A stretch of DNA of 64,000 bases. It comes from Gammaproteobacteria bacterium. Lineage in GTDB: Bacteria > Pseudomonadota > Gammaproteobacteria > Burkholderiales > Rhodocyclaceae. Positions 25,894-36,447 of this stretch are shown piece after piece. The stretch spans positions 1 to 64,000 of the forward strand of contig JAHJHI010000016.1 of the NCBI GenBank assembly GCA_018824085.1, written 5' to 3'. The first letter of the stretch is position 1. Every line of letters starts with the position of its first letter. The notes under the pieces are model-generated. The model was not told where the DNA came from. It made no database searches and worked only from the letters and a program-made list of their open reading frames with translations. The position numbers were made by a program, and so were the translations under genes.

Positions 25894-25996
25894 GCGTGGC
25901 GGGTCTCCCCGCATCGTGGCGCGGTGAATCTGGTCAGATCCGGAAGGAAGCAGCCACAGCTGCTCCCCACGAGTGCCGGGGGTCAGGCTCGCCACC
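25894..25996 (+). ncRNA. ffs: Signal recognition particle RNA, small bacterial type (4.5S)
   Basis: The apical SRP core GGTCAGATCCGGAAGGAAGC is at 25932-25951, with AGCAGCC following. The outer arms pair: GTGGCG near 25896 with CGCCAC at 25990-25995, and GGTCTCCCC with GGGGGTCAGG. The total length of about 100 nt is right for the Ffh-binding RNA. It lies between the aor operon and dnaX. The ends are estimated from the pairing. Confidence 0.96.
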
Positions 25997-26050
25997 CCTC
26001 CATTTCGGGCAGTTCCCTTTTGTGTCGTTCCCAGTCCCGCAAGCGTCCCG

Positions 26051-27751
26051 ATGACTTACCAGGTTCTAGCACGCAAGTGGCGGCCCCGTAATTTCGAAAC
26101 GCTGGTCGGCCAGGATCACGTCGTGCGCGCCCTCACGCACGCTTTGGAACAGCAGCGCCTGCATCACGCCTACCTATTTACGGGCACGCGCGGCGTTGGC
26201 AAGACGACCATTTCGCGCATTCTTGCCAAGAGCCTGAATTGCGAAACCGGCATCACGGCAACGCCGTGTGGCCAGTGCGCCGCATGCACGGAGATCGATG
26301 CCGGGCGTTTCGTCGATTACCTTGAAATGGACGCTGCGTCGAACCGCAGCGTCGATGACATGGCTGCGCTGCTTGAGAAATCTGCCTATGCGCCGGCGCG
26401 CGGCCGCTTCAAGGTCTACATGATCGACGAGGTTCACATGCTCACCGGTCACGCCTTCAACGCGATGCTGAAGACGCTGGAAGAGCCGCCCGAGCATGTG
26501 AAATTCATTCTGGCAACCACCGATCCCCAGAAAATTCCGGTGACGGTGCTTAGCCGCTGCCTGCAATTCAACCTGAAACAGATGCCGCTTGACGCGATCA
26601 TCGGTCATCTTTCGCAGGTGCTGGACGCCGAACAGGTGGCGTACGAGCCCGCTGCGCTGCGGCCCATCGCGAAGGCGGCGGCCGGCAGCATGCGGGACGC
26701 ACTGTCGCTGCTGGATCAGGCGATTGCCCATGGCGCCGGCAGTCTGGTGGAGCAGGACGTGCTCGACATGCTGGGTACCGTGGGCGACGAGCATCTATAC
26801 ATGGTGCTCGATGCGCTGATTGCCGGTGATGGCGCTGCGCTGATGGCGCTTGCCGCACAGATGCGTGCGCGAAGTGTCGATTTCGACCAGGCGCTGCGGG
26901 AACTGGCGGTACTGCTGCATCGCGTCGCGGTAGCCCAGTCGGTGCCGGATGCGATTTCCGACGAAACCGAAATGGCGCGTCTTCAACCCTATGCGTCGGC
27001 GATGACGCCGGAGTCGGTGCAGCTTGCCTATCAGATCGTCGTGCAGGGTTGCAATGATCTGTCTATGGCGCCGGACGAAGTGACCGGTTTTTCGATGACC
27101 TTGCTGCGCCTGCTCGCTTTCCGTCCGGAAATGCCGCCGCCGCTGGGGGCAACCGGACGTAGCCAGAGCGCGGCGCTGCAGGCGCCATCGGGCATCGCGC
27201 GTACGCGTTCGCCGGCGCCGCAGCCGGCCGCCGCACAGCTTCTCACGCAGCCGGTCGAGGCGCCGGTGCCGCCAGCGCAACAGGCGATGCCCGCTGCCGC
27301 GGTGCCGGAGGGCGCGCCTGCCACGCCGAGTGCGGCGGTCAGCGCGGAGCCGGAGCCGGTCCGCGCCATGCCGCGCAACAATCAGGACTGGCACACGCTG
27401 GTCGACGCGCTTGATGTCGTCGCCTTGCCGCGTCAGCTCGCGCATCAATGCGAGTGGGTCGGCAGCGATGGGGATCTGATCCGCCTGCGCCTTTCACGCG
27501 ACATGGCGCATCTGGTCACGAGTGCGCAGGATCGGCTGCGCGCTGCGCTGCAGGCGACGCTCGGCCTGCCCGTGCGGCTGCAGTTCGAACAGGGTGAGCC
27601 CGTCGGCGAAACGGTGGCGCAGCGGCGCAATGCGCAGCAGCGGGCGCGCTTCGAACAGGCGCGCGAATCCATACGGAACGACCCCTTCGTGCAGCAGGTG
27701 ATCGAACAGTTCGACGCCCGGCTGATCGAAGATTCGATCAAACCACTTTGA
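26051..27751 (+). CDS. dnaX: DNA polymerase III subunits gamma/tau
   Basis: A 566-residue clamp-loader ATPase. The N-terminus [21 protein letters not shown] is invariant in the family. Walker A (GTRGVGKTT), the zinc site (cysteines in [16 protein letters not shown]) and DEVHML follow. A Pro/Ala/Gln-rich linker (about 380-460) leads to the tau domain. The ATG at 26051 fits the family start exactly; earlier in-frame codons would overlap the SRP RNA. I did not find an obvious slippery site for a programmed gamma product. Confidence 0.97.
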   Translation: MTYQVLARKWRPRNFETLVGQDHVVRALTHALEQQRLHHAYLFTGTRGVGKTTISRILAKSLNCETGITATPCGQCAACTEIDAGRFVDYLEMDAASNRSVDDMAALLEKSAYAPARGRFKVYMIDEVHMLTGHAFNAMLKTLEEPPEHVKFILATTDPQKIPVTVLSRCLQFNLKQMPLDAIIGHLSQVLDAEQVAYEPAALRPIAKAAAGSMRDALSLLDQAIAHGAGSLVEQDVLDMLGTVGDEHLYMVLDALIAGDGAALMALAAQMRARSVDFDQALRELAVLLHRVAVAQSVPDAISDETEMARLQPYASAMTPESVQLAYQIVVQGCNDLSMAPDEVTGFSMTLLRLLAFRPEMPPPLGATGRSQSAALQAPSGIARTRSPAPQPAAAQLLTQPVEAPVPPAQQAMPAAAVPEGAPATPSAAVSAEPEPVRAMPRNNQDWHTLVDALDVVALPRQLAHQCEWVGSDGDLIRLRLSRDMAHLVTSAQDRLRAALQATLGLPVRLQFEQGEPVGETVAQRRNAQQRARFEQARESIRNDPFVQQVIEQFDARLIEDSIKPL

Positions 27752-27761
27752 GGACAGCACC

Positions 27762-28085
27762 ATGATGAAGGGTGGCATTGGCGGCCTGATGAAGCAGGCC
27801 CAGCAGATGCAGGAGAACATGCGCAAGATGCAGGAACAGCTGGCCGGCGTCGAAATCGAGGGTCAGTCCGGTGCCGGCATGGTCAAGGTGATCATGACCT
27901 GCAAGCATGATGTGCGGCGTGTGTCGATCGATCCGTCGGTGATGGATGATCGTGAGATGCTGGAAGACCTGCTGGCCGCCGCCGTCAATGACGCGGTACG
28001 CCGTGTCGAATCGACGACCCAGGAAAAGATGGCCGGTTTCACGTCCGGGCTGAATCTGCCGCCGGGCTTCAAGCTGCCGTTCTGA
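27762..28085 (+). CDS. ybaB: Nucleoid-associated protein YbaB/EbfC
   Basis: A 107-residue DNA-binding protein of the YbaB family: an N-terminal Met/Gln-rich helix ([17 protein letters not shown]), a central strand set ([17 protein letters not shown]) and the ending LPPGFKLPF. It lies 10 bases after dnaX and ahead of recR, the order conserved across proteobacteria. Confidence 0.97.
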   Translation: MMKGGIGGLMKQAQQMQENMRKMQEQLAGVEIEGQSGAGMVKVIMTCKHDVRRVSIDPSVMDDREMLEDLLAAAVNDAVRRVESTTQEKMAGFTSGLNLPPGFKLPF

Positions 28086-28110
28086 TGCGGGCGGCTGCGC
28101 GGTGCGTGCG

Positions 28111-28704
28111 ATGAGTGCCGGCGTACTCGACGAGTTGGTCGCGGCCTTGCGCTGCCTGCCTTCGGTCGGTCCGAAAAGCGCCCAGCGCATGGCCTTCCAT
28201 CTGTTGCAGCGCGACCGGGGCGGTGCCGAGAAACTTGCACGCGCACTGGGGCAGGCGCTGGGTCGCCTGCACAACTGCGCACGCTGCAATACCTTCACGG
28301 AACTCGAGGTGTGCGAACGCTGCAGTTCGCCGCGACGTGACGCGACACAACTGTGCGTCGTCGAGAATCCGGCCGACATGCTGATGATGGAGCAGACGCA
28401 GAGCTACGGTGGCCTGTATTACTGCCTGATGGGACGCATCGCGCCGCTGGAGGGCGTGGGCCCGCGTGAGCTGCGGCTGGAGCAGCTGATGGCGCGCGCC
28501 GCCGATCCGGCGGTGAGGGAAGTCATCCTCGCGACGAATTTCACCAACGAAGGCGAAGCCACCGCGCACTACATCGGTGAAATGCTGCGCGCGCGCGGAC
28601 TGCTCGTCAGCCGTATCGCTCGCGGGCTGCCTGTTGGCGGAGAACTGGAGCACACCGACATCGGCACGATTGCGCAGGCCTTGTCGGAACGCCGGCCGGC
28701 ATGA
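28111..28704 (+). CDS. recR: Recombination protein RecR
   Basis: A 197-residue DNA repair protein acting with RecF and RecO in gap repair. It shows the helix-hairpin-helix ([17 protein letters not shown]), the four-cysteine zinc finger ([16 protein letters not shown]) and a Toprim domain ([13 protein letters not shown], then [17 protein letters not shown]). ATG 28111 is preferred to GTG 28102. The stop overlaps the next ATG by four bases. Confidence 0.96.
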   Translation: MSAGVLDELVAALRCLPSVGPKSAQRMAFHLLQRDRGGAEKLARALGQALGRLHNCARCNTFTELEVCERCSSPRRDATQLCVVENPADMLMMEQTQSYGGLYYCLMGRIAPLEGVGPRELRLEQLMARAADPAVREVILATNFTNEGEATAHYIGEMLRARGLLVSRIARGLPVGGELEHTDIGTIAQALSERRPA

Positions 28705-29915
28705 CTGCACCGGGTACGAAGCCGCTCGCCGGCATGAAGGTCATCGAGCTCGGCGTGCTCATCGCCGGCCCCTTCGCCGCGCGCATCCTTGCCGAATTCG
28801 GTGCCGAAGTCATCAAGGTCGAGTCGCCGGATGGCGGTGACCCCTTGCGCAAGTGGCGTCTGCTGTATGAAGGCACCTCGCTCTGGTGGTTCGTGCAGGC
28901 GCGCAACAAGAAATCGCTCACGCTGAATCTCAAGAACCCCGACGGGCTCGAAGTGCTGCGGCGCCTGCTCGGCGGTGCGGATGTGTTGATCGAGAATTTC
29001 CGGCCCGGTGTGCTCGACAAGCTCGGGCTGACGGAAGCGGTGCTGCGCGAAATCAACCCCTCCCTTGTCATCGTGCGCCTGTCCGGTTTCGGCCAGACAG
29101 GGCCGATGGCGCAGCAACCGGGCTTCGGGGCCATCGGAGAATCCATGGGCGGATTGCGCCATATCACGGGATTCCCGGATCGCGCGCCGGTCAAGGTTGG
29201 CATCTCGATCGGCGATTCGATCGCGGCCCTGTGGGGTGTCATCGGCGCGCTGATGGCGCTGCGTCATCGCGATGCAACCGGCGGGCGCAGGGCAGGGCAG
29301 GGCCAGACCGTGGATGTGGCGCTCTACGAAGCGGTGTTCGCCATGATGGAGAGCATGCTGCCGGAATTCGATGTATTCGGATTCATCCGCGGGCGCACCG
29401 GCAACATCATGCCCGGCATCACGCCGTCGAACACCCACGCGTCGCGCGACGGACGCCACATCATCGTAGGCGGCAATGGCGACGCGATATTCCGGCGCCT
29501 GATGACGGCCATCGGGCGCCCGGATCTGGCAGCCGATCCGGCGCTGGCAGACAATGCCGGGCGTGATGCCCGGCGTGACGAACTGTATGCACTGATCGAC
29601 GCCTGGGTTGGCGGTCGCGATGGCGAGGAGGTGCTGCGTGTGCTCGGCGAGGCCGATGTGCCGGTCAGTCCGGTGTATTCAATCGAGGACATCGTGGCGG
29701 ATCCGCAGTACCTTGCGCGCGCCATGTTCGAATCCGCGCGCCTGCCTGATGGACGCGAGTTCAAGATGCCTGCGGTGATGCCCCGGCTGTCCGCGACACC
29801 GGGCGGTACCGAATGGATCGGGCCGGCTCTGGGGGCGCATACGACGGAGATACTGGAAAGTCTGGGTTACAACGCCGAAGATGTTGCCCTGCTGCGGGCT
29901 GAAGGGGCGGTGTAG
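28701..29915 (+). CDS. CoA-transferase family III (CaiB/BaiF)
   Basis: A 404-residue enzyme that moves CoA between carboxylic acids. Family blocks include [18 protein letters not shown] at the start, [34 protein letters not shown] and the catalytic Asp in [13 protein letters not shown]. The substrate cannot be told. It overlaps recR by four bases, so it is co-transcribed with a repair gene, probably by chance of location. Confidence 0.93.
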   Translation: MTAPGTKPLAGMKVIELGVLIAGPFAARILAEFGAEVIKVESPDGGDPLRKWRLLYEGTSLWWFVQARNKKSLTLNLKNPDGLEVLRRLLGGADVLIENFRPGVLDKLGLTEAVLREINPSLVIVRLSGFGQTGPMAQQPGFGAIGESMGGLRHITGFPDRAPVKVGISIGDSIAALWGVIGALMALRHRDATGGRRAGQGQTVDVALYEAVFAMMESMLPEFDVFGFIRGRTGNIMPGITPSNTHASRDGRHIIVGGNGDAIFRRLMTAIGRPDLAADPALADNAGRDARRDELYALIDAWVGGRDGEEVLRVLGEADVPVSPVYSIEDIVADPQYLARAMFESARLPDGREFKMPAVMPRLSATPGGTEWIGPALGAHTTEILESLGYNAEDVALLRAEGAV

Positions 29916-29971
29916 GATGGCGCGCAGACGCCTTTTTCGGACGCCGGGCATGTTTCGGAGTGCGGCGGGGC

Positions 29972-30001
29972 TTTAAAGCAGGGTGTGCTTGAGGGTATAA
30001 T
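29972..30001 (+). promoter_or_regulatory. Sigma-70 promoter of the petABC operon
   Basis: TTTAAA (29972-29977) and a perfect TATAAT (29996-30001) are separated by 18 bases. The start would be about 30008, 34 bases before the petA ATG. Confidence 0.6.
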
Positions 30002-30041
30002 CGCAGGTTGTGCAGAATCAATTGTCTAAACGGGATACAGC

Positions 30042-30650
30042 ATGAGTGGCAATGAACGGAAAGTGGATTGCGGCCGGCGCAATCTACTCGTGGCAACGGC
30101 CTGTGCGGGCGGTGTGGCCGGGCTTGCAGTAGCAGTTCCTTTTCTAACCAGCCTTTCTCCGTCGGAGCGCGCGAAAGCCGCCGGCGCGCCGGTCGAGGTG
30201 GATATCTCGAAGCTTGCTCCCGGCGAAATGACCACCGTCGAGTGGCAGGGAAAGCCGGTCTGGATCATGCGCCGCACTCCGGCCCAGCTGGAGGTTCTGA
30301 CAAAGATCGCCGACGAACTGGCTGATCCGAAATCGGAGCGCAACCCGTCCGAATTCACGCCTGAGTACGCCCGAAATCCCGAGCGTTCCCGTGAAGAGCA
30401 TCCGGAAGTGCTGGTTGTCGTCGCCATCTGTACCCACCTTGGCTGTTCGCCTTCGGGCCCCTTCCCGGAGGGTTCGAATGCGCAGCTGGGTGATGTCGCC
30501 GGTTTCGTGTGCCCGTGCCACGGCTCCACCTTCGATCTGGCCGGTCGTGTATTCAAGGCGAAGCCCGCCCCGGACAATCTCATGGTTCCGCCGTACATGT
30601 TCCTGTCAGACAACCGGATCCTGGTCGGCCAGGACACGAAGGAGAGCTGA
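30042..30650 (+). CDS. petA: Ubiquinol-cytochrome c reductase, Rieske iron-sulfur subunit
   Basis: A 202-residue subunit of the bc1 complex. An N-terminal membrane anchor follows a twin-arginine-like GRRNLLVAT (Tat export is usual for Rieske proteins). The [2Fe-2S] ligands are in CTHLGC and CPCHGS, with the disulfide cysteines in the same boxes. It passes electrons from ubiquinol to cytochrome c1. It is the first gene of petABC. Confidence 0.97.
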   Translation: MSGNERKVDCGRRNLLVATACAGGVAGLAVAVPFLTSLSPSERAKAAGAPVEVDISKLAPGEMTTVEWQGKPVWIMRRTPAQLEVLTKIADELADPKSERNPSEFTPEYARNPERSREEHPEVLVVVAICTHLGCSPSGPFPEGSNAQLGDVAGFVCPCHGSTFDLAGRVFKAKPAPDNLMVPPYMFLSDNRILVGQDTKES

Positions 30651-30653
30651 GCG

Positions 30654-31937
30654 ATGGCTGGCGAAAAGGTAGTGACGACGACCGGTCTGCTCGGCTGGAT
30701 CGACGAGCGTTTCCCGCTCACTTCCCTGTGGAAGGAGCATCTTTCGGAATACTACGCTCCGAAAAACTTCAATTTCTGGTACTTCTTCGGCTCGCTGGCG
30801 CTGCTCGTGCTGGTGATCCAGATCGTGACCGGCATTTTCCTGGTCATGCATTTCAAGCCTGACGCATCGTTGAACGCATCGGGCGTCCCGGTTGCGTTTG
30901 CCAGCGTCGAGTACATCATGCGGGATGTCCCTTGGGGCTGGCTCATCCGCTACATGCACTCGACCGGCGCTTCGGCCTTCTTCGTCGTCGTGTACATGCA
31001 CATGTTCCGCGGACTGCTTTACGGTTCCTACCGCAAGCCGCGCGAACTGGTCTGGATCTTCGGCTGCATGATTTTCCTGTGCCTGATGGCGGAAGCCTTC
31101 ATGGGCTATCTGCTGCCGTGGGGACAGATGTCGTACTGGGGCGCACAGGTCATCATCAACCTCTTCTCGGCTATCCCCTTCGTGGGCAATGACCTGTCGA
31201 TATGGCTGCGTGGCGACTACGTGATCGGCGACGCGACGCTCAACCGGTTCTTCTCCTTCCATGTGATCGCGGTGCCACTGGTGCTGATCGGTCTGGTTGC
31301 GGCGCACATCATCGCACTGCACGAAGTGGGGTCGAACAATCCGGATGGCGTCGAAATCAAGAAGAAAAAGGATCCGAAGACCGGCATTCCGCTTGATGGC
31401 ATTCCGTTCCATCCGTATTACACGGTGAAGGATATCGTCGGCGTGGTGGTGTTCCTGATCTGTTTCTCGGCCGTGGTGTTCTTTGGGCCCGAGTTCGGCG
31501 GTTATTTCCTGGAATACAACAACTTCATTCCGGCTGATCCGCTGAAGACTCCTCCGCACATCGCTCCGGTCTGGTACTTCACGCCGTTCTACTCGATCCT
31601 GCGTGCCAATACGGTCAACTTCTTCTGGATTGACGCGAAGCTCTGGGGCGTGATTTTCATGGGCCTCTCGGTGATGGTGTTCTTCCTGCTGCCGTGGCTG
31701 GATCGGTCGCCGGTGAAATCGATCCGCTACAAGGGTCCGATCTTCAAGTTCGCGCTTGTCGTGTTCGTCATTGCCTTCCTCATCCTGGGTTATCTGGGAA
31801 TGCAGGCACCGACGCCGACCGGCACGCTGGTGTCGCAGGTCTGTACGGTCATCTACTTCCTGTTCTTCGCTGCGATGCCCGTCTATACCGCTATCGACAA
31901 GTGCAAGCCTGAACCCGAGCGTGTGACCGGACACTGA
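30654..31937 (+). CDS. petB: Ubiquinol-cytochrome c reductase, cytochrome b subunit
   Basis: A 427-residue integral membrane subunit with eight or more helices, holding two b hemes and the quinone sites. Heme histidines lie in the RYMHSTGAS and FHVIAVPL helices. The PEF(G) quinol-oxidation motif is present as FFGPEFGGY-like sequence; the typical WGAQVI stretch is also seen. Three bases separate it from petA. The full-length, unsplit form is normal for proteobacteria. Confidence 0.97.
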   Translation: MAGEKVVTTTGLLGWIDERFPLTSLWKEHLSEYYAPKNFNFWYFFGSLALLVLVIQIVTGIFLVMHFKPDASLNASGVPVAFASVEYIMRDVPWGWLIRYMHSTGASAFFVVVYMHMFRGLLYGSYRKPRELVWIFGCMIFLCLMAEAFMGYLLPWGQMSYWGAQVIINLFSAIPFVGNDLSIWLRGDYVIGDATLNRFFSFHVIAVPLVLIGLVAAHIIALHEVGSNNPDGVEIKKKKDPKTGIPLDGIPFHPYYTVKDIVGVVVFLICFSAVVFFGPEFGGYFLEYNNFIPADPLKTPPHIAPVWYFTPFYSILRANTVNFFWIDAKLWGVIFMGLSVMVFFLLPWLDRSPVKSIRYKGPIFKFALVVFVIAFLILGYLGMQAPTPTGTLVSQVCTVIYFLFFAAMPVYTAIDKCKPEPERVTGH

Positions 31938-31947
31938 AAGCCAGATC

Positions 31948-32706
31948 ATGAAACAACTCAAAAAACTGTTTCTCGGCGCGCTTTGCGCCCCCTTGCTGGC
32001 GATGGCCAGTTCCGAGTCGGTGCATCTGGACCGGGCGCCGACCGAGAAATTCCGCGATGCGATCGCCATCCAGCGCGGTGCACAGGTGTTCGTCAACTAC
32101 TGTCTGAACTGCCACTCGGCGTCGTACATGCGCTACAACCGCCTGCATGACGTCGGCCTGTCGGACAACCAGATCAAGGACAACCTGCTGTTCGCCGCCG
32201 ACAAGGTCGGTGAAACGATGAAAATCGCGATGACGCGCGACGACGGCAAGCAATGGTTCGGTGCGGCGCCGCCCGACCTGAGCGTGATTGCGCGTTCACG
32301 TGCCTCCGGAGACGGCACCGGCGCGGACTGGCTGTACACCTATCTGCGCACGTTCTACCGTGATGAACACCGTCCGACCGGCTGGAACAACACGGTGTTC
32401 GCCAACGTCGGCATGCCGCACGTGCTGTACGAGCTGCAGGGCGAACAGACTGCCAGGCACGTCAAGGTTGTGGATGCTCACGGCCATGAGACGGAAAAAG
32501 TCGAACTCGAATTGACCACTCCGGGCAAGTTGAGCAAGGTTGAATACGATTCCATGGTCGGCGACCTCGTCGCTTACCTTGTTTATATGGGTGAACCGGG
32601 TGCCGAGAAGCGTCGCCAGACCGGTCTGCTCGTTCTTCTTGGTCTTTCCGTGCTGCTCGCGCTGACGTATCTGCTCAAACGCGAGTTCTGGAAAGACGTC
32701 CATTAA
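31948..32706 (+). CDS. petC: Ubiquinol-cytochrome c reductase, cytochrome c1 subunit
   Basis: A 252-residue membrane-anchored c-type cytochrome. It has a signal peptide, heme site CLNCH, ARDPPDL-like APPDLSVIARSR and a C-terminal membrane helix (about residues 225-245). It hands electrons to soluble cytochromes, possibly including those reduced by the alcohol dehydrogenases. It lies ten bases after petB. Confidence 0.96.
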   Translation: MKQLKKLFLGALCAPLLAMASSESVHLDRAPTEKFRDAIAIQRGAQVFVNYCLNCHSASYMRYNRLHDVGLSDNQIKDNLLFAADKVGETMKIAMTRDDGKQWFGAAPPDLSVIARSRASGDGTGADWLYTYLRTFYRDEHRPTGWNNTVFANVGMPHVLYELQGEQTARHVKVVDAHGHETEKVELELTTPGKLSKVEYDSMVGDLVAYLVYMGEPGAEKRRQTGLLVLLGLSVLLALTYLLKREFWKDVH

Positions 32707-32812
32707 TCAAATACGCCCGAAAGTCATGCAAGCTCTCGGTCATCGCGAAGCGACCCCATCACGCGTACGTCGCGTGGTGCGGGATGCCGAGTACTCCTGG
32801 GGTGTCAACACC

Positions 32813-33409
32813 ATGATGAATCTGTACTCGGGGACCACCGATCCCTTTTCCCACCGTTGCCGCATCGTGCTCTATGAAAAGGGCATGGATTTTCAGGTCA
32901 TTGATGTCGATCTGTACAACAAGCCCGAAGACATTGCGGTCATCAATCCCTACAACCGTGTTCCGGTGCTGGTGGATCGCGACCTCATCCTGTATGACTC
33001 GAACATCATCAACGAGTACATCGACGAGCGCTTCCCGCACCCGCAATTGATGCCGCCGGATCCGATCATGCGCGCGCGTGCCCGACAGTTGCTTCACACG
33101 GTCGAGAACGAATTGTTCTCGCACATCGAGGCGCTGGAGAAGAACGCACGTACGGCCGACAAGTCGCGCAGCCACCTGCGTGACCGACTGACCGAGCTGA
33201 CCGCAATTTTTGCGAAACAGAAGTACATGCTGGGCGAGGAATTTTCCATGCTCGATGTGGCCATCGCTCCGTTACTATGGCGCCTTGACCACTACGGTAT
33301 CGAACTTCCGAAGTCAGCTGCACCACTGATGAAGTACGCTGAGCGCATCTTCTCCCGTCAGGGGTTCATCGATGCACTCACGCCGTCCGAAAAAGTGATG
33401 CGTCGCTAG
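32813..33409 (+). CDS. sspA: Stringent starvation protein A (GST fold)
   Basis: A 198-residue glutathione-S-transferase-like protein that binds RNA polymerase in stationary phase. The start MMNLYSGTTDPFSHRCRIVL, then PYNRVPVLVDRDLILYDSN and the helical C-terminal domain are typical. ATG 32813 fits the family start; a longer frame from 32726 adds an unmatched Arg-rich stretch. It follows petC and precedes sspB, as in many betaproteobacteria. Confidence 0.94.
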   Translation: MMNLYSGTTDPFSHRCRIVLYEKGMDFQVIDVDLYNKPEDIAVINPYNRVPVLVDRDLILYDSNIINEYIDERFPHPQLMPPDPIMRARARQLLHTVENELFSHIEALEKNARTADKSRSHLRDRLTELTAIFAKQKYMLGEEFSMLDVAIAPLLWRLDHYGIELPKSAAPLMKYAERIFSRQGFIDALTPSEKVMRR

Positions 33410-33436
33410 GCGAGCAAGGAACATTCGAAGGTTTTC

Positions 33437-33874
33437 ATGGACGTCATGAGTTCGGTTTCAACCAAGCCCTATCTGCTTCGCGCACTGTTTGACTGGTGCG
33501 CGGATCAAGGGCTCACGCCCTATATCGCGGTCGTCGTCGACGAACGTGCAGGCGTGCCACGCCAGTATGTCAAGGATGGCCAGATCATCCTGAACATCGG
33601 GCGCGAGGCCGTGCATCAGCTGGTCATGGGCAATGAGTTGATCACCTGTTCGGCACGCTTCGGCGGTGTCGCGCAGGAATTGACCATTCCCATCGATTGC
33701 GTTGCGGCCATCTACGCCCGGGAGAACGGCCACGGCATGGCTTTCGAAGTCACGCCGGGCCAGACAGTCCGGGCCGATCTGGCATCGGCACCACTTGCCG
33801 AACGCAGCGAACAGGCTGTCCTCACGACACCCGAAAAGCCGGCGGCGCGGCCGCATCTGCGGCGCATCAAGTAA
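33437..33874 (+). CDS. sspB: ClpXP adaptor protein SspB
   Basis: A 145-residue adaptor that delivers ssrA-tagged peptides to the ClpXP protease. The globular domain (KPYLLRALFDWCADQGLTPYI, VKDGQIILNI, SARFGGV) is followed by a flexible tail that ends in RPHLRRIK, the ClpX-binding motif. It sits directly after sspA and two terminators follow. Confidence 0.95.
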   Translation: MDVMSSVSTKPYLLRALFDWCADQGLTPYIAVVVDERAGVPRQYVKDGQIILNIGREAVHQLVMGNELITCSARFGGVAQELTIPIDCVAAIYARENGHGMAFEVTPGQTVRADLASAPLAERSEQAVLTTPEKPAARPHLRRIK

Positions 33875-33887
33875 GGCGGTCTGGAAG

Positions 33888-33953
33888 GCCGGCCGGTTTT
33901 TCGGCCGGCGTTCTTTCCGGTTCTCGTGAAAACGGCGCGTCAGCGCCGTTTTT
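33888..33953 (+). terminator. Two consecutive terminator hairpins after sspB
   Basis: GCCGGCC / GGCCGGC (33888-33909, eight-base loop, then GTTCTTT) is followed by AAAACGGCGC-GTCA-GCGCCGTTTT plus T (33929-33953). The second has an A-run and a T-run, so it can stop transcription from either side. Confidence 0.85.
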
Positions 33954-33982
33954 CATTTCCGCGTCAATTCGGCGCCGAACCG

Positions 33983-34010
33983 TTCTGAAAGTGCCGTTAC
34001 GCGGTAAAAT
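33983..34010 (+). promoter_or_regulatory. Possible sigma-70 promoter of accA
   Basis: TTCTGA (33983-33988) and TAAAAT (34005-34010) are 16 bases apart and end 27 bases before the accA ATG. The -35 match is partial. Confidence 0.4.
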
Positions 34011-34037
34011 CGTCGATCTTCTTGTCAGGCCCGACCG

Positions 34038-35006
34038 ATGAAAACAACCTTTCTCGATTTCGAACAACCGATTGCCGAGCTTGAGGCAAAGATCGAGGAA
34101 CTGCGTTTTGTACAGGACGACTCCGCCGTCGATATATCCGAAGAGATCACGCGGCTCGAAGGCAAGAGCCAGTCGCTGACCAAGGACATTTACGCAAAAC
34201 TCACGCCCTGGCAGATTGCCCAGGTCGCCCGGCACCCGCAGCGCCCGTATTCCCTCGACTACTTCCGCCTGATGTTCACCGAGTTCAAGGAACTGCACGG
34301 TGATCGTGCGTTCGCGGATGATCACGCCATCGTGGGTGGAATCGCCCGCTTCAACGGGCAGTCGTGCATGGTGATCGGGCACCAGAAGGGCCGGGATACC
34401 AAGGAAAAGATCCACCGCAATTTCGGCATGCCGCGTCCGGAAGGCTATCGCAAGGCATTGCGCCTTATGAAGCTGGCCGAGAAGTTCGGCATGCCGGTGT
34501 TTACCTTCGTCGATACGCCGGGTGCCTATCCGGGCATCGACGCAGAAGAGCGCGGGCAATCGGAGGCCATCGGCCACAATCTTTACGCAATGGCCGAACT
34601 GCGGGTGCCCATCATCGCGACCATCATCGGTGAAGGCGGCTCGGGCGGCGCGCTGGCCATCGCCGTCGCCGACACGCTGATGATGTTGCAGTACTCGACC
34701 TACTCCGTCATTTCGCCCGAAGGTTGTGCTTCCATTCTGTGGAAGAGCGCCGACAAGGCGTCCGATGCCGCCGAAATCATGGGCATCACGGCGTCGCGGT
34801 TGAAAACCCTGGGGCTGATCGACAAAGTGGTCAGCGAACCCGTGGGTGGGGGGCATCGCGACCACGCTGCCGTCGCGGCCACGCTGAAGCGGGCGCTGGC
34901 CGAGGCGCAGCGCCAGCTGGCGGATCTCACGCCCTCCCAGCTGGTCGAGCGGCGCTTCGAGCGCCTGATGTCCTATGGAAAATTCAAGGAACAGGCAGTC
35001 GCCTGA
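34038..35006 (+). CDS. accA: Acetyl-CoA carboxylase carboxyltransferase subunit alpha
   Basis: A 322-residue cytoplasmic subunit that, with AccD, transfers the carboxyl group from biotin to acetyl-CoA in the first step of fatty-acid synthesis. Family landmarks are the start [31 protein letters not shown], the oxyanion region [20 protein letters not shown] and [15 protein letters not shown]. The 3' end overlaps tilS by 32 bases, a common pairing. Confidence 0.97.
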   Translation: MKTTFLDFEQPIAELEAKIEELRFVQDDSAVDISEEITRLEGKSQSLTKDIYAKLTPWQIAQVARHPQRPYSLDYFRLMFTEFKELHGDRAFADDHAIVGGIARFNGQSCMVIGHQKGRDTKEKIHRNFGMPRPEGYRKALRLMKLAEKFGMPVFTFVDTPGAYPGIDAEERGQSEAIGHNLYAMAELRVPIIATIIGEGGSGGALAIAVADTLMMLQYSTYSVISPEGCASILWKSADKASDAAEIMGITASRLKTLGLIDKVVSEPVGGGHRDHAAVAATLKRALAEAQRQLADLTPSQLVERRFERLMSYGKFKEQAVA

Positions 35007-36357
35007 CGCGATCGCCCTGCCGTTGTTCTCGCGTATCGACGCCGCGCTTGCGGCGCATTGCCCGCCGGGCAGCCGTCTGCTGCTCGCTTACAGTGGTGGC
35101 GTCGATTCGAGCGTGCTGCTGCACGCTCTGGCTGCCTTGCGTCACACGCATGACTGGCGGATCGAGTGCGCGCACGTCCATCATGGGCTGAGTCCGCACG
35201 CGGATGCGTGGGCGGATGCCTGTGCAGAGCAATGCAGCGCACTCGACATTCCTTTCGTGCTGCATCGGGTTACCGTACCGACCGCTTCTCCGGACGGGCT
35301 CGAAAGCGCCGCCCGCAACCTACGTTACAAGGCGTTGCATGCGCATGCCCGCAGGCGGGGCGTCGATGTCCTGCTGACCGGCCATCATGCTGACGATCAG
35401 GCCGAAACGCTGTTGCACAACATGGTGCGCGGCGCCGGTCTGATGGGGCTTGCCGGCATGCCGGGCTGGCGCGAGCCGGACGCAGAGCGGGTCGCCACGC
35501 TGCGCCCGCTGCTGGCGATTTCGCGTGCGACGCTGGACGCCTTTGCACGCGAACTCGGGCTGTCGTGGATTGAGGACGAGTCGAACGGGAACACCCGTTT
35601 TGCGCGTAATTACCTGCGCCGCAACGTCATGCCGGCGCTGGCGGCCCGCTGGCCGCGCGCGGCCGAAACGATGGCGGGCGTTGCCCGTCGTCTGGCGGAG
35701 GCGCAAGGCCTGCTCGATTCGATGGCCGACACCGACGCCGACGCACTGACTTTGAAGACGCCGTGGGGGCGCTGCTTTCGCCTGGATGGATTCGCCGCGC
35801 TCGATGCCGCACGCCAGCGCAATCTTCTGCGCCGGTTGTTGCGCACGCACGGCGCACGCACTGCGCCGAACGAGGGCTGGCTCGACGAATGGCGGCGTCA
35901 GCTGTGTTCGGCTCAGGTCACGGCCGAATGTCCTGTCGCGCACGCGGGTGTCGCGGCCTTCTGTCATCGCGGAATGCTGTGGCTGATGCCCGATGTGTCG
36001 CCGCTGCCGGAAGTCGCATGGCACGGCGACCAGGTTGTCGACTGGGCGCCCGGTCGGCTTGAGTTTGAAACCGTCCGCGGGCGTGGCCTGGCGTTGTCCG
36101 CCATCGAGTCGTTGCGCTGGACGCTGCGCGCTCGCGTGCCGGGTGATCGCCTGCAACGCGGCCCGGCCCGGCCGAGGGCCGGTGTGAAGCAGATCGCCCA
36201 GGAGGCGGGGCTGCCGCCCTGGCTGCGCGACCGCATGCCGATATTGCTGGCCGATGGACGGCCTGTCTGGATGCCGGGCTGTGAAGTGTCGGCGCCCTTT
36301 CTGGCCGGGCCGGAAGCGCCGGGATGGTTGCCTGTGTGGCGGCCGAGCGTGCGCTAA
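34975..36357 (+). CDS. tilS: tRNA(Ile)-lysidine synthase
   Basis: A 460-residue ATP-dependent ligase that changes C34 of the AUA-reading tRNA(Ile) to lysidine. The PP-loop SGGVDSS is near residue 42. The [20 protein letters not shown] block and a C-terminal TilS substrate domain follow. The length is normal. The ATG lies within the end of accA; a start a few codons later is also possible. Confidence 0.95.
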   Translation: MENSRNRQSPDAIALPLFSRIDAALAAHCPPGSRLLLAYSGGVDSSVLLHALAALRHTHDWRIECAHVHHGLSPHADAWADACAEQCSALDIPFVLHRVTVPTASPDGLESAARNLRYKALHAHARRRGVDVLLTGHHADDQAETLLHNMVRGAGLMGLAGMPGWREPDAERVATLRPLLAISRATLDAFARELGLSWIEDESNGNTRFARNYLRRNVMPALAARWPRAAETMAGVARRLAEAQGLLDSMADTDADALTLKTPWGRCFRLDGFAALDAARQRNLLRRLLRTHGARTAPNEGWLDEWRRQLCSAQVTAECPVAHAGVAAFCHRGMLWLMPDVSPLPEVAWHGDQVVDWAPGRLEFETVRGRGLALSAIESLRWTLRARVPGDRLQRGPARPRAGVKQIAQEAGLPPWLRDRMPILLADGRPVWMPGCEVSAPFLAGPEAPGWLPVWRPSVR

Positions 36358-36447
36358 TCGACACCTTCCGCGGCGCTGACACGCGGCTGCCGCATGCGGC
36401 CATTATCATGGCGCACCCGGCCCTCGCGGCCGTCCGTTCCGTTTGCC